DNA from: Chlorops oryzae
Taxonomy: Eukaryota; Arthropoda; Insecta; Diptera; Chloropidae
Direction: 5' to 3'
NCBI GenBank assembly: GCA_020466095.1
Contig: CM035808.1
Span: 80,144,779-80,208,778, forward strand
Length of the DNA stretch: 64,000 nucleotides
Positions 42,972 to 54,115 of the stretch are shown piece after piece (position 1 is the stretch's first letter; each line of letters starts with the position of its first letter). The notes under the pieces are model-generated. The model saw only the letters and a program-made list of their open reading frames with translations. It was not told the DNA's origin and ran no database searches. Position numbers and translations under genes: made by a program.

Positions 42972-44252
42972 TTATTCGTTATATTGCCAAGACAGTTCGC
43001 CAATGGGAGATAAAAAGTAATTAATATATTCATTCCGAATTGACTGAACTTCTTCAGACCGTCGAGAGTATGCTGTTTTTAGTTGCAGTAAGCTATTTCC
43101 CAAGGTTTCTGACAAATTTTCTAGTGATGCATATGTTTCTTGGTTATGGTGCATAAAAAAATTGTGTAAAACACACACAGCCGCAACAATTTTCTCTGTG
43201 TTTGCCACAGACACTTCAATAGGCTTTCGTAAAACACGCCATCTAGCTGCTGCAATACCAAATGCACTTTCAATGATGCGGCGGGCTCTCGAAATCCTAT
43301 AATTAAACACTTTTTTAAACCGAGTCAAATTAACTCCCGGTATCGGCTTTATTAAACGGTTTGACTCAGCAAAAGCATCATCAGCAATAATGACAAATGG
43401 CATGGCACGTTGGCATCCAGGAAGCGCTTGATCTGAAGGAATATTCAGCGGGTTTCTTTCGTTATGCATTGCCTCATACATGCTTGTTGTTAAAAACACT
43501 CCACCATCGGAAGCAGAACCCTTAGCTCCAATATTTACGTAAATAAATGATCCATCGGCTTTTGCAACCGCCATAAGTACAATGCTGTGTGAGCCTTTGT
43601 AATTAAAATAAGAGCTGCCTGCCTTTGGGGGACATTTGCAAATTACGTGCTTGCCGTCTACAGCACCTAAGCAGTTCGGAAAGTTCCACTTATCATTGAA
43701 TTCTTCAGCAATGTTCCGCCATTCGCTTTCAGTTGCAGATATCTGCGAAGAAAAAAGTGTGATTGCGTTTTAGAAAATGCATGTCATTTTTAAGTCATTT
43801 CAACATAATTACCTTCAAATAGACATGTTTCATTGATAAAAAAAATGGCTTCACACACCTCTGGTATTATTTTGTATATTGCTTGAGGTGATATTCTGAA
43901 CAACTCTGAGAGCGTGCCACGGCTGTCACCGCAAGCCAAATATTTCAGCGTAACGGCAACACGCTCGCTTACACTTATTGCAATACGCATATTTGTATTT
44001 TGTTTTATAACAAGCGGATGAACGTAGTCAAAAACACGGGTAAAGTCTCCTTGAGTGATATGCCCAAAGCGTTTAAAGAATTGTTCACCTTCATTTGATA
44101 GGTCCTTCATTAAATTCTCATAATAGGGATTTATGTCTCCTCTAAAAAAGAACTTGCGTGCCCAAATCGTTCGTTTTGGTTTTTTTTCTATAATTTTCTG
44201 TTTCTTCCAAAATGAGCGCCGCTGCTAGAACTTTCTTAATTTTTTTATTCAT
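42972..44252 (-). pseudogene. Harbinger DDE transposase, two exons, two homopolymer frame changes
   Basis: Exon 1 runs from the ATG at 44252 to 43813 and exon 2 from 43742 to 42972; the 70-nt intron has GAAG|GTAATT and TTCGCAG|AT. Exon 2 carries NCLGAVDGKHV (first Asp), FVIIADDAFAES (second Asp) and RARRIIESAFGI (Glu), followed by the usual AAVCVLHNFFMHH. Exon 1 holds INPYYENLMKDLSNEGEQFF and ISPQAIYKIIPEVCEAI. Two places need one base fewer to keep the frame: the 8-base T run at 44180-44187 and the 8-base A run at 43838-43845 (plus strand). If these are assembly errors the gene is intact; otherwise only the middle ORF from 44110 is open. It cuts and joins element ends at TWA-like targets. 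Confidence 0.82.
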
Positions 44253-44561
44253 TTTTGCTATTTTAGGTTGAAATATGATTTTTTATACCAACTGTCAAAC
44301 TTGCGGCAAGAACTTCTACTTGAATGTAAAAACCTTCAAGCTGGCAAGCTACATGTTCTAAAAAAATTGCTTCTGAAAAGCAACTTTTAGTAACGCCGTG
44401 TGGCTACGTACCCAAGCACTTGCGTGCCAGTCATCTTTAGATTACTTTCAGGCAAGCTGCAAGCTAAAATTTACTAGCATCGTGTGGATTGGTCACTCAA
44501 GTTCTTGCACACAAGTACTAAAACTTGCCAAGCGAAAACTTGCATCGTGTAGATGGGGCCT

Positions 44562-44799
44562 AAAACAAGTGAGAAAGCAAAAGTCGGAAGTGCGTAAAGC
44601 TGCACCCCGCTTTTTACGAAATCAAAAAATTTTTTTCTCAGAATTACGTGCTTTTTGTGTGCTATTAATGTACCGATTTAAAAATTTTTGTGCTCGTCCT
44701 TGTCAGATTTTACAGACGAAAATAATTTGTTTGGAAAGGGCGATGTAGCTTCACACCGCAAAAATTGGCACTTAACGAATTTTTCAAAAAATCGTTTAT
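44562..44799. other. No identifiable gene
   Basis: Short spacer between Harbinger and a MITE. Confidence 0.35.
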
Positions 44800-45029
44800 C
44801 AGGTGTGTGATTGGATTCCCGGGAATTCATTTCCCCGGGAAATTGAAATAAAAACTCGGGAATTTAAATATGTTCGAAATTTTTTAATTCGAAAACTTTA
44901 TCGTATAGCCGCTCTTTTGTTTTTGACAATGTCATTTCGTTAAAAATTGCCATACATTCTTCAAAATATTGGAGGAACGAAATTCCCTTTCCCCAAAATT
45001 TGGGGAAGGGGAATCCAATCACATGCCCG
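44800..45029. mobile_element. 230-bp MITE, copy 1
   Basis: Ends CAGGTGTGTGATTGGATTCC and GGAATCCAATCACATGCCCG are imperfect inverted repeats, with an inner CCCGGGAATT / TTTCCCCGGG hairpin. Almost the same sequence lies at 46331-46561. Confidence 0.85.
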
Positions 45030-45308
45030 TATAGGTGGTAATTATGTGCTATTTTCGTGCTCTCATTCCATGGATAAAATAAATTTTTATTCCAAAAATT
45101 TAAGGATTAATATGGTTTCCAGACTATTGCGTTAAACTGAATTTAGTACCTTAAGTAGACTTAAGTAGTGCGTTTAAACTGAGTTTAGGGTCTTTAAACT
45201 CAGAAATAAACTCATGAGTTTAGGCATTCGTTGCTGCTACCCTTACCTTTTACTCCCTTTTTTTTCAACCTTGAACGTTGAAGTCAGCTGTTTTTATTTT
45301 GATTTGAA

Positions 45309-45530
45309 ATTACCCAGCAAGCAAATTTTGGAGCGCTCCGAATCATACGTCTGAAAAGAGCCTAATGTAAGACCGTTTAATGAGTAAACACATAAAATGG
45401 AGCATTTTCGGATCATCCGGAAATCCTCTTTAAGCACGGGCACAGAAAAAGCTTCATTTGGAAGGTGAAAGCAATTTTATCTCTGTCCGAAAAGAGTATC
45501 CGAAAGCGCTCATATTGCTTGCTGGGTAAT
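45309..45530. mobile_element. 222-bp MITE with ATTACCCAGCAAGCAA ends
   Basis: ATTACCCAGCAAGCAA at the left and TTGCTTGCTGGGTAAT at the right are perfect inverted repeats. The inner part contains GAAAAGAG / CTCTTTAA-type repeats and no ORF. Confidence 0.8.
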
Positions 45531-45941
45531 ATTCAAAAGCGTGTTTTGACTGCTGGATAGAATTGCAGCATGTTGAATGTTGTTCAAAATTGATGTTAGC
45601 AAGCTAATTATTAACACCATTCCGGTTGCTTTCATTTTTTGCAATTTGTGACGTCTCAACAATAACATGCTTAACATTTTTTTCTGGTCATTTTCCATTT
45701 TGCAGCTTTTGAATGAAACAAATGTGAAAAGTTGTTCGAAAATCAATCCAAAAACAAAATCCAGCTGTTTGAAGTCGTAAATTCAGAAACGGACAGTCTG
45801 AAAGGGTTTTTGATAAATTCAACTTAAGGAGCTAAATTCAGAATTTAAATTCATAGTCTGAAAAGCCTATAAGTCCACGAAATTTGATTTTGGCAAGTAC
45901 ATTTTACCAAAAATACTGAGTAAAAACGTTTTTATCACAAT
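45531..45941. other. No identifiable gene
   Basis: AT-rich; a 78-codon minus-strand ORF has no motif. Confidence 0.35.
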
Positions 45942-46859
45942 TTAACCCTAGTCCTTATAACCAACTTTTACTACGAGAACGTATAACCAAGTACAGGTGT
46001 GGCCAGTAGGAATTTTTTGCCATTTATTTATATTTCGTGGTTATTTCTTCAGGATTTCAACTACCTGTCATAAAGGAAATATATTCAGCTACGTGTAAGT
46101 AAAACTTCGTCCAGTTCCGTTGGGCAGAACAGCAATAAAAACCACTTTTTGAGAGCAGAAAAATGAGCGCAGAAGACGCACTCTTTACATGTAAACGTTA
46201 CTCATGTAAACGGCCAATTTGTTTGCAGCATTCAAGCACTTTGTTTTTATGTGAAATTTGCAACAATAAAGAAATAAAATAAATAATTTAAGTTATAAAA
46301 AATAAATATATATAAATAAAAACATACATTCAGGTGTGTGATTGGATTCCCGGGAATTCATTTCCCCGGGAATTTGAAATAAATACTCGGTAATTTAAAT
46401 ATGTTCGAAATTTTTTAATTCGAAAATTTTATCGTATAGCCGCTCTTTTGTTTTTGACAATGTCAATTCTTTCAAAATTGCCATACATTCTTCAAAATAT
46501 TGGAGGAACGAAATTCCCTTTCCCCAAAAATTTGGGGAAAGGGAATCCAATCACATGCCCGATTTACATTATCTTATAGCAAAAAACAATTGTTTTATTT
46601 ATGTAGAAAACTTATAAAATTGCACTAAAAGATAGTGGCCACACCTGTACTTGGATATACGTTAATGGGGGTAAAGACTTTGGAGGATCATCGCTCCTCA
46701 ATGCCTTGACTCAGCACATCAGTTGAGGTGGCAGACGCGGATTACCGTAATCTTCCTAGATCCGGAGTTTTATAAAATAACAATAAATGGTTTAGGAGGT
46801 ACATCACTCCAAAGTGCCCACTGGCCACACGTGTACCCGGTTATAAGAACTAGGGTTAA
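45942..46859. mobile_element. TIR element (~0.9 kb) with a nested MITE
   Basis: The ends TTAACCCTAGTCCTTATAAC and GTTATAAGAACTAGGGTTAA are inverted repeats. A second inner pair, CCAAGTACAGGTGTGGCCA (45982) and TGGCCACACCTGTACTTGG, resembles Tc1-like tips and may mark a separate insertion or a second repeat layer. The 231-bp MITE at 46331 is inserted inside. No transposase. Confidence 0.75.
46331..46561. mobile_element. 230-bp MITE, copy 2 (nested)
   Basis: Same family as 44800-45029, over 95 percent alike by eye, inserted within another TIR element. Confidence 0.85.
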
Positions 46860-46984
46860 CTTTTTTAGATCTATATTTGTATTTTATTCATAAAAAAAAA
46901 ATTTTTTTTACAAGACGTTAAAGTATTTTTACCCTTCAACAAGGTTCGAACCAATACGCAAGACTCAATGTAAGCTAGCTATAG

Positions 46985-47228
46985 GTAGGTAGGTTGAAGT
47001 GGCTGCCACTTAGGCCGTAAATCAGCCCATTGTGATACCAAGAAGGTTTTCTTGTGTTTGTGTGAGTGTATGTCTTTTTATGTAATGTGCCCCTAACATG
47101 CGATCTTTAAAAAACCAGTGCTAGGCTTGGAACATCACACTCCGTTTCGCCTGTGCCAGGAATCGAACCTTGGACCCTGGAATCAAGAGCATAGCATGCA
47201 TCCCCTCCGCTATGCCAGAGCCACAAGC
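46985..47228 (-). ncRNA. tRNA-derived SINE
   Basis: On the minus strand the head (47228-47149) begins GCTTGTG and ends CACAGGC, a seven-pair acceptor stem. An A-box TGGCATAGCGGAGG and a perfect B-box GGTTCGATTCC (47159-47169) form an RNA polymerase III promoter. The body continues to a CCTA-repeat tail near 46985. SINEs are copied by a LINE reverse transcriptase; no LINE is seen here. Confidence 0.8.
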
Positions 47229-47374
47229 TAGATATAACACGCGGATCCGTTGACAGACCGATCAATTTAACAGAGGGAGAATTCGTGCTGTAACAGGCAA
47301 TTAACATTGATATGTTACAGAATCTTAGTGAAAAAGTGCTCTCGTCATCATGTCTACAACATTTATAGCGTTTA

Positions 47375-47470
47375 TGACAGCGTACGCTACGTTTGCAACA
47401 TAGCGTAGGGTATGAGTGCTGGCACCGAAAGCGAGAAGCATCCGGTTCGAAGCTCCATTGATGATTGCAA
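47375..47470 (+). ncRNA. Possible second tRNA-like pol III unit
   Basis: A weak A-box (TAGCGTAGGGTATGAG) and an imperfect B-box (GGTTCGAAGCTCC) at suitable spacing, followed by a run of ten T, the pol III stop signal. The stems are poor, so a tRNA pseudogene or chance remains possible. Confidence 0.3.
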
Positions 47471-48165
47471 TTTTTTTTTTCAAATTTAATTTTGTGTTTT
47501 ATTTGTGGAAATTTTTAAAATATTTAATTTTAATAGAATAGATAAAAAATATTTTTCTAACAGCGGTACTAGAATTGTGGCAACGACACGGTAAAGGGAA
47601 GAAAATTAGAAAAAACTATTTATTTTCATTAGAGATGTTTGGTAACTGAGGGCTTGTGTATATGAAAACCTTTGTTTGTATGTTTGTTAACTCAGGGTTT
47701 GTTTGTATGAAAGCCTGTGCATGCTTATGTGTCAAACAATCGAGTGCGCCCACCTTCTAAAAGTAGGATTACACGAGCCAAATATTTAACTTAAAATATA
47801 TGTATATAAAATATTTGATAAACCGTGTAATCGCAAAACTTTTAAGTCAAATATTTGAGATCAAACGTGTTTGAAAGTTTTGAGACAAATAATATTTATA
47901 TATTTATATTACCAATGTTATACCTTAAATGAAGTTGGCTTTGAAATAAAATATTATTATTTGATAAAATAAAATGTTTGCCAATGAAGCTTTTTGACAT
48001 GATCAAATACATGAAACATTTAAGCTGAGTTTTTGGAATTTCGTTTGAATTTCGACGAATATTGGGGTGAGTATTTTATTTTTCTTTTAAAATTTACGAC
48101 TGCCTTTCATAAATAACAAATTGGTATTGTTGTGTTTATTATATGACTTTTATATAACAGGTGCG
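47471..48165. other. No identifiable gene; small inverted repeat
   Basis: GGATTACACGAGCCAAATATTT and AAATATTTGATAAACCGTGT (47766-47848) pair imperfectly and may mark a MITE remnant. Otherwise AT-rich. Confidence 0.35.
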
Positions 48166-48168
48166 CTA

Positions 48169-48270
48169 TGTCTTATGAAGAAGACCAACTTTTAAGCGGA
48201 AAAAACCAAGAGTTTCAACTGAGTGGACGGATGACCAAATTTTCAAATTGATTTCATTTTTGGAATGGTA
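48169..48270 (+). pseudogene. Possible Myb/SANT-like fragment
   Basis: One frame reads RVSTEWTDDQIFKLISFLEW before a stop, the first helix pattern of the Myb/SANT-like proteins carried by Harbinger elements. Very short; low certainty. Confidence 0.3.
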
Positions 48271-49427
48271 ACACCCTACCAGTGCTTAGTCGCAAGGATC
48301 TTATGACCAAGATCCTTTCCTTTAAGTGCTTAACAATAAAGACCGGATTGAAGTTAGTTGCATACAATACTACAAGCGACACTTCCCAAAATCACTAAGA
48401 CGGGTGAGGGGAGCTTGTATAAACCGACTTTGCCCATTCACAATCTGACTTTGCCCACAGTTAACACATTCACATAAAATAAACTGACTTTCACCACGAT
48501 TTGTGTACATATGAACTCACACATCGACATTACAATCTGACTTTCAACACAGCAGAGCTCAATGCTTATTACCCTCTAGGAAGCGTGAGGTATATTGTCC
48601 GGATGCAACTAGTACTTTCACTAAAACTAAAGAACTAGTGCAAAGGGGGGTATAGCTTCGTATAAAGCTCCGACTAGTATTGCATGGAAAAATGGTTTTT
48701 CGTGTCAGTAATAAGAGTTGCCATTATATAGTTGTTGCAAAGAGCGTTGGTGCTCCGAAATCAAAAATAAAATCTATCTTTATATATTACAAATATTTTT
48801 GTAAATAAAACAAACTCGAAAAATAATTTGGTGTCTTTTAAATATTGCATATTGGAGGCTCAAAAAATTTTAGAACAAAAATAACCAAAAAACCACAAAA
48901 TATGGTCAATAATCTTTCAAAGGAACTAGTGTTTTACTATACCCAATTTACCCAATTGGTTCCCAAATCACTAAAAAAGCGTTAGTTCAAGTGCACAATT
49001 AGTGATTTTTGGCCCACACGCAATGTTAATTTTGTACAGAGTAATACATAACCAGGGGTATAAAGAAGAACCAGTGCTGGTGGAATTAGAACTAGTAACA
49101 CGCTAGAGCTTAACTACTCATACTTCCTGCAGGGCTGTTGAACTGTTCACCACAGCAGTCGTTGACAAAACTCTATCTTTTTCAGTCGCACTCATGTAAA
49201 CTGTTCTCTGTCTGTATCGCACCCGCATATTCTTATCATACCTACAAGCAAATTCAAAAAATTTAGAGAGTGTCGCTTGTAGTATTGTATGGTTAGTTGT
49301 TTCAAAACTGTATTTTATAAACCGCAACTCAATCTGAACTCCCCAATACTTTTTCATAATTTATAAGGAAAACTATATGGGTATTCATTCAGACCTCAAA
49401 CTTAGTGAACTTTGAGAACTTTTTAAA
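48271..49427. other. Unassigned region, LTR-like composition
   Basis: Contains repeats of CTGACTTTGCCCACA and an AATAAAACAAACTCG near 48806. A 79-codon minus-strand ORF at 49118-49357 has no recognised motif. Possibly part of an LTR, not demonstrated. Confidence 0.3.
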
Positions 49428-49579
49428 CAGCTGTCAAAGAATCCATGACAGTTAACGCAAAGAAGTTCTCAGAGTTCACTTCTTCGAGAGTTCGAATGTA
49501 TTCCCAATATATTTTCTCTAAGCCTCAAACTAAATGAATACTTGATTATTCAGGTCTCCACATCCATCCAATTTTTTTT

Positions 49580-50045
49580 TTACTTCAGTGTCAACCTTGA
49601 TATTGGAAGAGCCTGTGGTTCCACCAGTTCGTTCCCACCAAGAGTATCGTCATTGGGAGTGGACTCTTCGTCCACCTCCTCCTCGCTTGGCAATTTCTTG
49701 ACGTGACTAATGTTCCGCCTGTAAACTTTATCATTACCTCGTACCGTGACATCATTTCCTTTCCGCTCAATCACTTCAAATTCATCTGTTCCAAATGTTG
49801 GTGTCAGTTTATTTGTAAATATCACATTCTTCATAAATACTCTGTCTCCAGCTTTAATATCGTTGTCTTTTGCCTTGCGATCTTTATCTGCCTTCTCCCT
49901 TCCTTTTTACTTGTTAACGGCATCCATGTGCCTAGCCTCCACATCCAAGATATCTCCGCTGACCACAAAAATAGATGGTATTTTGTCTTTAATCACACGA
50001 TTGAATAATAGTTCTGTTGGGGCTTTTCCAGTTGTTCCATTAGAC
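49580..50045 (-). pseudogene. Gypsy integrase C-terminal fragment, copy A
   Basis: The minus strand reads LLFNRVIKDKIPSIF, then after a stop (at NK*) KAKDNDIKAGDRVFMKNVIF and FEVIERKGNDVTVRGNDKVY plus RNISHVKKL, the C-terminal barrel and tail of a Ty3/Gypsy integrase. The 84-codon ORF 49580-49834 is the open part. The catalytic core is missing. An identical relic lies in copy B. Confidence 0.75.
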
Positions 50046-50396
50046 TGAGAGCCAGCGTGCGGCAGACTTACGGTATAGTAGCAAACTTCATATTAATGCT
50101 AGGTATACCTTTTCACCTGCCGTGGACGAAATGGCGGTTAACTATTCCCAGCGAGGGTTCCTGTGGGCGTACCTAGACGTCGAAAAGCGTCAAAATTGAC
50201 TTTAAAAAACATGATCGTAGCATGTCTGCCCTTCTGATATGTTAAAATATATGTTTTTTTATTTTAGAAAAGTATAATGGCAGACACTTGGTCCGGTTCC
50301 TTCTATTTTTTATATATTTTCAAAGTTCCAAAATTTCATAGAAATTTACGTTATTTTAGCAAAGCTGAAAATTAAATATGTTATTATGCCTTTTCC

Positions 50397-50490
50397 GAAG
50401 GAATATATATATTCTTGATCAGGGTGAGAAGAGGAATCGATCTAGCCATGTCTGTCTGTCTGTCTGTCTGTCGGTCACACTTTTGTTTTT
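50397..50490 (-). mobile_element. mini-me-like core, copy A
   Basis: Reverse orientation: CCTTTTCCGAAGGAATATAT, TTGATCAGGGTGAGAAG, CGATCTAGCCATGTC and (TGTC)n. Same family as 24680. Confidence 0.75.
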
Positions 50491-50879
50491 CGTAATTTAC
50501 TCCTAAGCCATGAAAGGTATCATATTGAAATTTGGCATGGACTTGAACCAGGTAAATGTCCAAAAAACTGCATACAAATTTTTTTCGTAGTCCCTTCTTG
50601 GGTCGTGGGAAGTGGTTCAGTAGTTTCAAAAATCACGATTCTTAACGTTTTTCGTGAATAACTTTTTTACTATACATCCCAGCTTATTGATATTTGGTGT
50701 GTTTATAGCTACTATGTAGACTAAAGCTTTCGCTGAAAAAAAATTGCGACATCGCTTTATTTATGGTCATCATCCTACACATTAGAAAAAGCACTCTTTC
50801 TCTTATTCTCATATCTGTATACAAAAATGATTTTTTTTTTTGCTTTTTCTGATTGTGTATTTTGCCGCCAAATAAAGTC

Positions 50880-51310
50880 GTCACTTAAGGTTAAAATTTG
50901 ACCATGACCACCATTCGCGAAAATCGCGAAAATTTGATTTTCACTATTTTGAATTGAGTATTTCGCAGCTCAACAAAATGTCCTCTAAGGGTTAAAATTT
51001 GATCAAGACCATCATTTGTGAAATTCACAAAAATTTGATTTTCACTAGTTTGAATTGAGTATTTCGCAGCTAGACAAAATGTCTTCTAACGGTTAAAATT
51101 TGATTAAGATCACCATCCGCGAAAATTTTGTGCTTAATAATAATCTCGAGTTTTAGAAGCTAAATCGAAGTACAGATAAGGTATAAATAGATATCCAACC
51201 TAGAACAACGAAAACGGCAGGAATTTTTGTTAAGGTAATGTTTTAACATATTTCAGGCTGAGGAAAAGGTATGTGTGCAATCGGCTTAGCCGATGTAAAC
51301 TTCTGTACTT
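50880..51310. repeat. Repeat block shared with the 3712-bp duplication
   Basis: TTTTGAATTGAGTATTTCGC, AAAATGTCCTCTAAGGGTTA and GCTGAGGAAAAGGTATGTGT occur in the same order here, at 16800-19310 and in copy B. Here the 2147-bp TIR element is absent at 51250, so this shows the ancestral flank. Confidence 0.85.
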
Positions 51311-51511
51311 GTTTATATTATTTGTTTGGTAAACTGGTTTGTCAACCTATTGATGTTGGTATAAAAGATTTCAATTGCAGCACATAAACTGAATTGAGCT
51401 TTTATGTTGATTTGGCGCGACAAACGGCACTTTAACCGTGTCACTTCTGCTTTAATGAAATGCTTGTTTTGACTTCAATTAAAGAGTAAATTTTAGTTGC
51501 ACCTTACGGCG

Positions 51512-53257
51512 CACAGTGGTTCAGACTGAGGTTAGGTCGGTCAAAAATCTGTAACTTTTGAACCAATAGAGACAATCATATAATTTTTTCGCCATTTGAG
51601 AGACAAAATAATAAAGAGTAACGGAACGAAATTTTGTTTTGATTGAAGAATTAGAAAGTGGTTTACTTTAGCGGTAAACTTGAAAAATTTTGTTTTCAAG
51701 GGAATTTTCATGTTTTATAAAATATTTTCTGCTCACATTATGTTCTGTTTTACAGTTTGAACTACCGAATTCAAATAAAATTCGCACTAAATATTTTAAT
51801 CAGAATATTCTGCATTTATTTTATTGTTTTGGGATACTGGTAATTTAAAACTGAAAATCTCTGGTTTTGGAGCAGGTTTTGAAAATTTTGTATTGGACCA
51901 TAGTGCTGCAGGTCCTGCTCAAAATAAACTGACCAAGAAAATTCTTATAGGAGATTTTTGTGATTTCAAAAGGACCTGAAATCACAACTTTTGCTCGATT
52001 CCCATTGCAATTAAGGTCTATGGAGGCAATTTTCGAAAGCCGACCTTTTGCCAAGCCCACTTTTAAGATTTAAAAAAATTACAATAAACTATATTCAAAC
52101 ACAAAATTTCATCAAAATAACTTGAACAAGTAAGGGTGTTATAGTAAGGCCAGCCTGACAATAGAATACCCGACACAGAAACACATGTTCAAATAATTTT
52201 TAATATCAAGAGGTGTTTAAGGACATAAGGGGCCCCATATACCGACTTTTGTTAAATTTCTTTATGAAAACCGCCCTTTTGCTACGCCCACTTTTCCAAT
52301 TTTTTTTGAATTCTAATCGGACCCTTATATATACGCTCAAAATCTAAGTTCCATTGAAATATTTCAATAAAGTCCGCTTTTTAGACATTTTTGGGATTTT
52401 TGTCACAGACCCTAGTACTAGAGGTACCCTTAATAATAGGCCGATCGAAAAAATTTTTGGGAAGGAAGTTACTGGCTATCAAGGAAGCATACGTGCCAAC
52501 TTTCATTCAAGTCCTATCGGTATTTCGGGTGTAGGAGACAATTTTCGAAAAACGCCCTTATGGCACGCCCACTTTTCCAATTTTTTGAAATCATATTACT
52601 TGCCTTTAAACATGTTCAAATAACAAATTTTACCAAAATATCTTGAAGGACTTCGATTTTAGAGCAGTTTTTGTGGTTTTCGTAACAGACCCTTTTATAT
52701 TCGTGCATGCGGAATGCCACCCCTTTTTTGGTATAATGGAAAGTTTCACAATGATGTTGGCAGTTGTTGGCAATAAAGTATACATTTTTGAAAAGAAAAT
52801 TGTTTTGGCTTTCAAATAAATGTAATTTTGTTTTGAAGCATTTTGATGCAAACAAGTTATACTCTTGCAAAATAAGAAAATCGTATAAAATTGGAGCTTC
52901 AAAAAAAAATATTATAAAAATAATTTTATTTACTGCATAATATTTTTTAATATTTATTATCAAACGACATCAGTCATATATTTATTTAAAAAAACAACGA
53001 GTTTCTACAGCCATTTTTGTGTAAGATGTGAGCTACTAAAATATTCCAAATATTACATTTTGAACACAGTTTTAAGGAAATCAAAAAGTGCAATGTTTGT
53101 TTATCAACCACGCCCACAATTATTGTGCAACCAAACTAAAATTTTGAGAATCTTACTTTGAAACTATTCTCAATCAACTAGCATACCATGATTTTGCATA
53201 TTTGGACATCAACATTGGGCATTTTTGGCCGACCCACTGAAATTCTGAACCACTGTG
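51512..53257. mobile_element. Transib-type non-autonomous element, 1746 bp, RSS-like ends
   Basis: Both ends start CACAGTGGTTCAGA as inverted repeats, flanked by the 5-bp direct repeat CGGCG (51507-51511, 53258-53262). Copy B of the duplication has the empty site with a single CGGCG at 56031. Each end has CACAGTG, 23 bases, then CAAAAAT(C/G), i.e. a heptamer-spacer-nonamer plan like a 23-RSS of V(D)J recombination, known for Transib. Inside are three degenerate ~250-bp units with GCACGCCCACTTTTCC and no recognisable transposase. Confidence 0.9.
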
Positions 53258-53324
53258 CGGCGTTTATATACTAAAATTTTGTTGACAAGATGTAATTTTT
53301 ATTTTCATAAACACAATTAAAATA

Positions 53325-53963
53325 CAAGTAAGAAAGCTAAAGTCGGTCAAGCCCGACTTTGAAATACCCAGCGTCCCGACATTATGAGCGCACTATGTTT
53401 TCCTTCTCTATTTGTGGGCGTGGCAGTGGGGGGGCCACATAAATTATTTCCCTACACCTTTCATTCGCCTTAGTGAACCTATGTTGCGAATTTGAAGCTT
53501 CTTCGCCTTTTACTTCGGAAGTTACGAAAATTCTCCATTTGTGGGCGTGGCAGTGGGCGGGCTACATAAATTTTTGTTCCTACACCTTTCATTTGCCTTG
53601 GTGAACCTATGTTGCGAATTTGAAGCTTCTACGCCTTTTACTTCGGAAGTTACGAAAATTCTCCATTTGTGGGCGTGAAAGTGGGCGGGCTACATACATT
53701 TTTGTTCTTACACCTTTCATTTGCCTTGGTCAACCTATGTTGCGAATTTGAAGCTTCTCCGCCTTTTACTTCAAAAGTAACGATAAGCCCTTATTTGTGG
53801 GCTTATTTGTGGGCGTGGCTCGAGAGGGCCGGCGTCCATTTTTTTCCAAGATATGTCTCTTTTTGTAGTTTATCAGTAAACCAAATATCAATGGAATGTG
53901 TTGAGTGGTTCGCAAGTTACAAGCATTTTACTGAAAACACAATTAATTCATTTGTGGGCGTGG
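53325..53963. repeat. 127-bp tandem repeats, copy A
   Basis: A unit beginning TTTGTGGGCGTGGCAGTGGG and containing CCTATGTTGCGAATTTGAAG starts at 53409, 53536 and 53663, with a partial fourth at about 53789. It is preceded by AAGTCGGTCAAGCCCGAC, a hairpin that opens many dipteran repeats of this type. Confidence 0.85.
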
Positions 53964-54115
53964 CAGCTGTCAAAGAATCCATGACAGTTAACGCAAAGAA
54001 GTTCTCAGAGTTCACTTCTTCGAGAGTTCGAATGTATTCCCAATATATTTTCTCTAAGCCTCAAACTAAATGAATACTTGATTATTCAGGTCTCCACATC
54101 CATCCAATTTTTTTT

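Larger units (their letters stand above)
41811..44561. mobile_element. Near-complete two-gene PIF/Harbinger transposon, 2751 bp
   Basis: The ends AGGCCCCATCTACACGATGC are part of a 40-bp inverted repeat with one mismatch, flanked by TA/TTA-like bases. Subterminal repeats of GCATCGTGTAG (41879, 41959, and a variant at 44478) could be binding sites for the element's own DNA-binding protein. Inside are a MADF-domain gene (plus) and a DDE transposase gene (minus), convergent with 99 bp between their stop codons. This is the standard autonomous Harbinger layout. Confidence 0.92.
49428..53963. repeat. Tandem duplication, copy A (4536 bp with Transib insertion)
   Basis: Collinear with 53964-56736 apart from a 13-bp difference near 49951, scattered single-base changes and the 1746-bp insertion at 51512. 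It starts at CAGCTGTCAAAGAATCC. Contents: Gypsy integrase tail, mini-me core, blocks shared with the 3712-bp duplication, and 127-bp repeats. Confidence 0.93.

Noticed and set aside
48271..48900. LTR-like stretch with poly(A) signal
   Set aside because: I found no matching second LTR, PBS or PPT in the window.
52616..52963. 115-codon minus-strand ORF in the Transib element
   Set aside because: AT-driven, no RAG1/Transib residues, overlapping open frames on the same strand.
53669..54073. 134-codon ORF across the duplication junction
   Set aside because: It runs through 127-bp tandem repeats and the junction of two copies, so it is a by-product.
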